From: a virus
Length of the DNA: 23,448 bases
Reading direction: 5' to 3' (one strand)
IMG/VR virus record: IMGVR_UViG_3300020185_004424
Location: 1 to 23,448 of that record
Position numbers and translations under genes: made by a program. Below, one piece after another: positions 21,294 to 23,448 of the stretch. Each line of letters opens with the position of its first letter. The stretch's first letter is position 1. Under the pieces are notes generated by a model. That model did no database searches. It saw only the letters and a program-made list of their open reading frames with translations, and was not told the DNA's origin.

Positions 21294-22222
21294 TGAAAAA
21301 TAAAAAAATATTCATTACTGGTGGAGCAGGATATTTAGGTAAAAACTTAGTTAAACGTTATTACAACGATAATGAAATTACTATCTACTCCAGAGATGAA
21401 GCAAAACATTATTATTTAAAAAAAGAATTTCCTAATATTAAATGTATAATAGGAGATATTCGTAATTACGATTTATTAACCCGTTCTGCTTTTGGACATG
21501 ATATAGGAATATTTACTGCTTCTTTAAAACAAATAGGAGCTGTAGATCAAAATGTTGAAGAATCAATTAAAGTCCTTATAGACGGTGCTATTAATTCAAG
21601 AAGAGCAGCTGAAGATAATAATTTTGAAGCAGCATGTTTTATATCATCAGATAAGTCAAGAGCAGCTACTACATTATATGGTGCAATGAAATTTGTAGCA
21701 GGTGAGTCATTTATAGTTAATGCTGAAGAATCTAATGTGCGTTTATCTACCGCGATATACGGTAATGTTATTAATTCTACTGGTAGTATTATACCATTAA
21801 TTTGGGACTCAATTAATAAAAAATATCCATTAACTTTATACTCAGAAAAAATGACTCGTTTTGTAATTGATATAGAAGGAGCTATGAATCTAATTGAACA
21901 GGGATTAAAAGTTACAGGATATAATTTAATCCCTAATCTAAAATCATTTAAAATAAAAGATTTATTTGAAATATTTAATGAAGAATATAATTTAGAATAT
22001 ACATTAGGAACACCTCGTATATCAGAAAAACTTCATGAAATGATGATTTCAAAAGAAGAATTACCAAGAACACATTATAACCCGCTTGATAATACTTACT
22101 ACATGCATTATAAAGAAATTCAAGAAAAATGGGATAGTCGTGAATTTACTAGTGATGTTGTGTGTATGTCTAAAGATGAATTAAAAAATATATTAAAAGC
22201 TTATAATTATTTTAAACCATGA
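21290..22222 (+). CDS. UDP-sugar 4,6-dehydratase/epimerase, PseB/CapD-like (extended SDR)
   Basis: An NAD(P)-dependent extended SDR of 310 aa. Seen: the dinucleotide loop GGAGYLG (residues 11-17), IYSRDEAKHYYL, GDIRNYDLL, TASLKQIGAVDQN (like AALKQV in PseB), and the active-site segment SSDKSRAATTLYGAMK with Asp121, Lys122, Tyr130 and Lys134. This matches the D-K-(x7)-Y-(x3)-K arrangement of PseB/FlaA1, where serine/threonine-DK replaces the usual SDR serine. MTRFVIDIEGAMNLI and EKLHEMMIS are also family traits. Likely reaction: UDP-GlcNAc to a 4-keto-6-deoxy-hexose, a step towards pseudaminic, legionaminic or fucosamine-type sugars. It is coupled to neighbours by overlaps on both sides. Confidence 0.9.
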   Translation: MMKNKKIFITGGAGYLGKNLVKRYYNDNEITIYSRDEAKHYYLKKEFPNIKCIIGDIRNYDLLTRSAFGHDIGIFTASLKQIGAVDQNVEESIKVLIDGAINSRRAAEDNNFEAACFISSDKSRAATTLYGAMKFVAGESFIVNAEESNVRLSTAIYGNVINSTGSIIPLIWDSINKKYPLTLYSEKMTRFVIDIEGAMNLIEQGLKVTGYNLIPNLKSFKIKDLFEIFNEEYNLEYTLGTPRISEKLHEMMISKEELPRTHYNPLDNTYYMHYKEIQEKWDSREFTSDVVCMSKDELKNILKAYNYFKP

Positions 22223-22950
22223 AAGTATTAATACTAGGACATAAAGGGATGTTAGGGCATATGGTACTAAAGTATCTAAAACATAATAATCCTTATAGTG
22301 AATTTGTAACAATAGATAAAAGATGGCCTTCACCTAAATTTAAAGAATCTATTAAAGAATTTGATGGAGAATTTATTATTAATTGTATAGGAGCAATACA
22401 TCAAAGAACAAACCAATTTAATATTAATTGGGAACTACCTCAATGGTTAGATGAAAATGCTAATTGCAAAATTATACACCCAGGTACTGATTGTGAAATG
22501 GATGATGATGATTATGGTAATTCTAAAAGAATAGCAGCAGAATGGATTAAATCCTCAAGTAAAAATACTAAAATTATTAAAACTTCTATTTTAGGTCCTG
22601 AACTTAATACAAAAGCAAGTTTAATGGAATGGTTTTTATCTCAGAATGGAACAATAAATGGCTATTCAGAATGTTATTGGAATGGAAATACTACTTTAAT
22701 GTGGGCTAAACATTGCACCTTTTTAATGGCTAATTGGGATACACAACAAATAGAAACTATATTAGAAGGTGAACGTGTCTCAAAATATCAGTTGTTATTA
22801 ACCTTAAAAGAAGTATATGGTCGATATGATATTAATATTAACCCTGTTAATAAACCTGTAGTAGATAAATGTTTAAAAGGTAATATTAAAACCCCCAATT
22901 TAAAATCACAATTAATAGATTTACAATACTTTAACAATATTGAAGGATAA
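22219..22950 (+). CDS. RmlD-like sugar-nucleotide reductase (extended SDR)
   Basis: An NAD(P)-dependent SDR of 243 aa, resembling dTDP-4-dehydrorhamnose reductase (RmlD/StrL). Seen: GHKGMLGHMVLKYL (GxxGxxG loop, residues 7-20), INCIGAIHQR (54-63), HPGTDCEMD (87-95), and the catalytic Tyr99/Lys103 in YGNSK. Following the PseB-like dehydratase, it plausibly reduces the 4-keto sugar, as in UDP-FucNAc synthesis (WbjC partners). Substrate assignment is inference from order. Shorter than RmlD (about 290 aa). It overlaps the upstream gene by four bases and the next by 11. Confidence 0.85.
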   Translation: MKVLILGHKGMLGHMVLKYLKHNNPYSEFVTIDKRWPSPKFKESIKEFDGEFIINCIGAIHQRTNQFNINWELPQWLDENANCKIIHPGTDCEMDDDDYGNSKRIAAEWIKSSSKNTKIIKTSILGPELNTKASLMEWFLSQNGTINGYSECYWNGNTTLMWAKHCTFLMANWDTQQIETILEGERVSKYQLLLTLKEVYGRYDININPVNKPVVDKCLKGNIKTPNLKSQLIDLQYFNNIEG

Positions 22951-23448
22951 ATTAAACATAACTATATCAATTGATGATATTAACCCATTAAAAGGTTGGG
23001 GGGCTGAAGGAGATATTCAGATGTCTTACTTAGAAGATCTACATAGAGAATTTGGTGCTAAATTTACACTATTTATTCCTTCTAATTACCATAAACAAGC
23101 CCCATTATCAAAACATAAGGATTGGGTTGACTGGTTAAAATCAAAAGAATATTTTGAATTAGCTGCTCACGGACACTATCATGAATGTGAAAATAAAGGA
23201 ATTGGTGAATGTGAATTCTTGGAATTAGATACAGAACAAAAAGCTAAAGATAGAATTAATTTAATGTTAAAAGAATGGGAAGCTGTAGGATATAAACCAG
23301 AAGGGTGGAGAAATCCTGGTTGGTTAGCTAATCCTATTGCTATTAAGGAATTAGGTAAACATTTTAAATATTCGGCCGTACATTATGAACATAATCGTAA
23401 TAATAAATGGTTATGTAAAACATTCTATGGAGCAGATGGTATTGATAT
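22940..23448 (+). CDS. Polysaccharide deacetylase-like protein, truncated by window end
   Basis: The frame is open to the right edge and codes for at least 169 aa. The most plausible start is TTG at 22940 (TTG AAG GAT), overlapping the upstream gene by 11 bases. No ATG precedes the first motif. NodB-type motifs: ISIDDINP (residues about 8-15, catalytic and metal Asp pair) and AAHGHYHE (about 75-82, metal histidines), then GWRNPGW with the conserved Arg and Pro. It probably removes N-acetyl or other acyl groups from a surface glycan. It continues beyond the window. It could alternatively be a related DUF2334-type hydrolase. Confidence 0.82.
   Translation, partial: MKDKLNITISIDDINPLKGWGAEGDIQMSYLEDLHREFGAKFTLFIPSNYHKQAPLSKHKDWVDWLKSKEYFELAAHGHYHECENKGIGECEFLELDTEQKAKDRINLMLKEWEAVGYKPEGWRNPGWLANPIAIKELGKHFKYSAVHYEHNRNNKWLCKTFYGADGID

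Noticed and set aside
1-23448. CRISPR array, insertion sequence or retron-like element
   Set aside because: No spaced direct repeats, transposase, reverse transcriptase or terminal inverted repeats are visible; the only repeats are short and intragenic or a 12-bp palindrome.

Overview
The window is a gene-dense, AT-rich stretch of about 23.4 kb. Every supported gene is on the + strand, most neighbours overlap or abut, and no tRNA or insertion sequence is visible. It reads as part of the genome of a T4-like tailed phage (myovirus). The markers are a family-B DNA polymerase (gp43, in two pieces), sliding clamp (gp45), and both clamp-loader subunits (gp44 and gp62). The host is probably a member of the Bacteroidetes. 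Starts are preceded by A/T-rich leaders such as AAAGTTATG instead of Shine-Dalgarno sequences. Several gaps hold elements resembling the Bacteroidetes promoter (TTTG ... TAnnTTTG). The chaperonins and the NTP pyrophosphohydrolase also look Bacteroidetes-like to me. This is inference, because no database search was possible.

Layout. (1) 1-5.5 kb, nucleotide metabolism and 7-deazaguanine synthesis: queC (cut by the left edge), a thioredoxin, queD, queE, a flavodoxin-fold oxidoreductase, three tiny ORFs, folE, a Gpt-like purine phosphoribosyltransferase and a MazG/HisE-type pyrophosphohydrolase. FolE-QueD-QueE-QueC is the full GTP to preQ0 route. In T4-like and other phages this route usually feeds 7-deazaguanine modification of phage DNA. 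The insertion enzyme (DpdA) is not in the window. QueC has lost all its zinc cysteines. (2) 5.5-9.6 kb: DNA polymerase split between catalytic motifs B and C, with a four-gene cassette between the halves (cupin, 87-aa protein, DUF6165-like protein, cytidylyltransferase-like protein). (3) 9.6-13.7 kb: sliding clamp, DUF2452 protein, Hsp20, GroES, GroEL and a 55-aa histone H1-like protein. (4) 13.7-17.5 kb: clamp loader gp44 and gp62, small proteins, an Nmad1/DUF1599 protein associated with nucleotide modification, a PD-(D/E)XK nuclease with a probable Fe-S cysteine set, and a ribbon-helix-helix protein. (5) 17.5-23.4 kb: a surface-glycan block with two GT4-type glycosyltransferases, a zinc-ribbon protein, a GT2 glycosyltransferase, a PseB-like sugar-nucleotide dehydratase, an RmlD-like reductase and a polysaccharide-deacetylase-like gene cut by the right edge.

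How the parts may work together. Replication genes are interleaved with three auxiliary programmes: base modification of phage DNA, folding of phage proteins by a phage-encoded GroES/GroEL/Hsp20 set, and glycan synthesis or modification. The cassette inside the split polymerase shares the glycan theme of the right-hand block. Four intergenic copies of TTCGTAnnTT lie before the clamp gene, the pre-GroES gene, the gene preceding gp44 and the ribbon-helix-helix gene. They may form a shared promoter class that divides the window into transcription units. No gene-free stretch exceeds about 100 bases.
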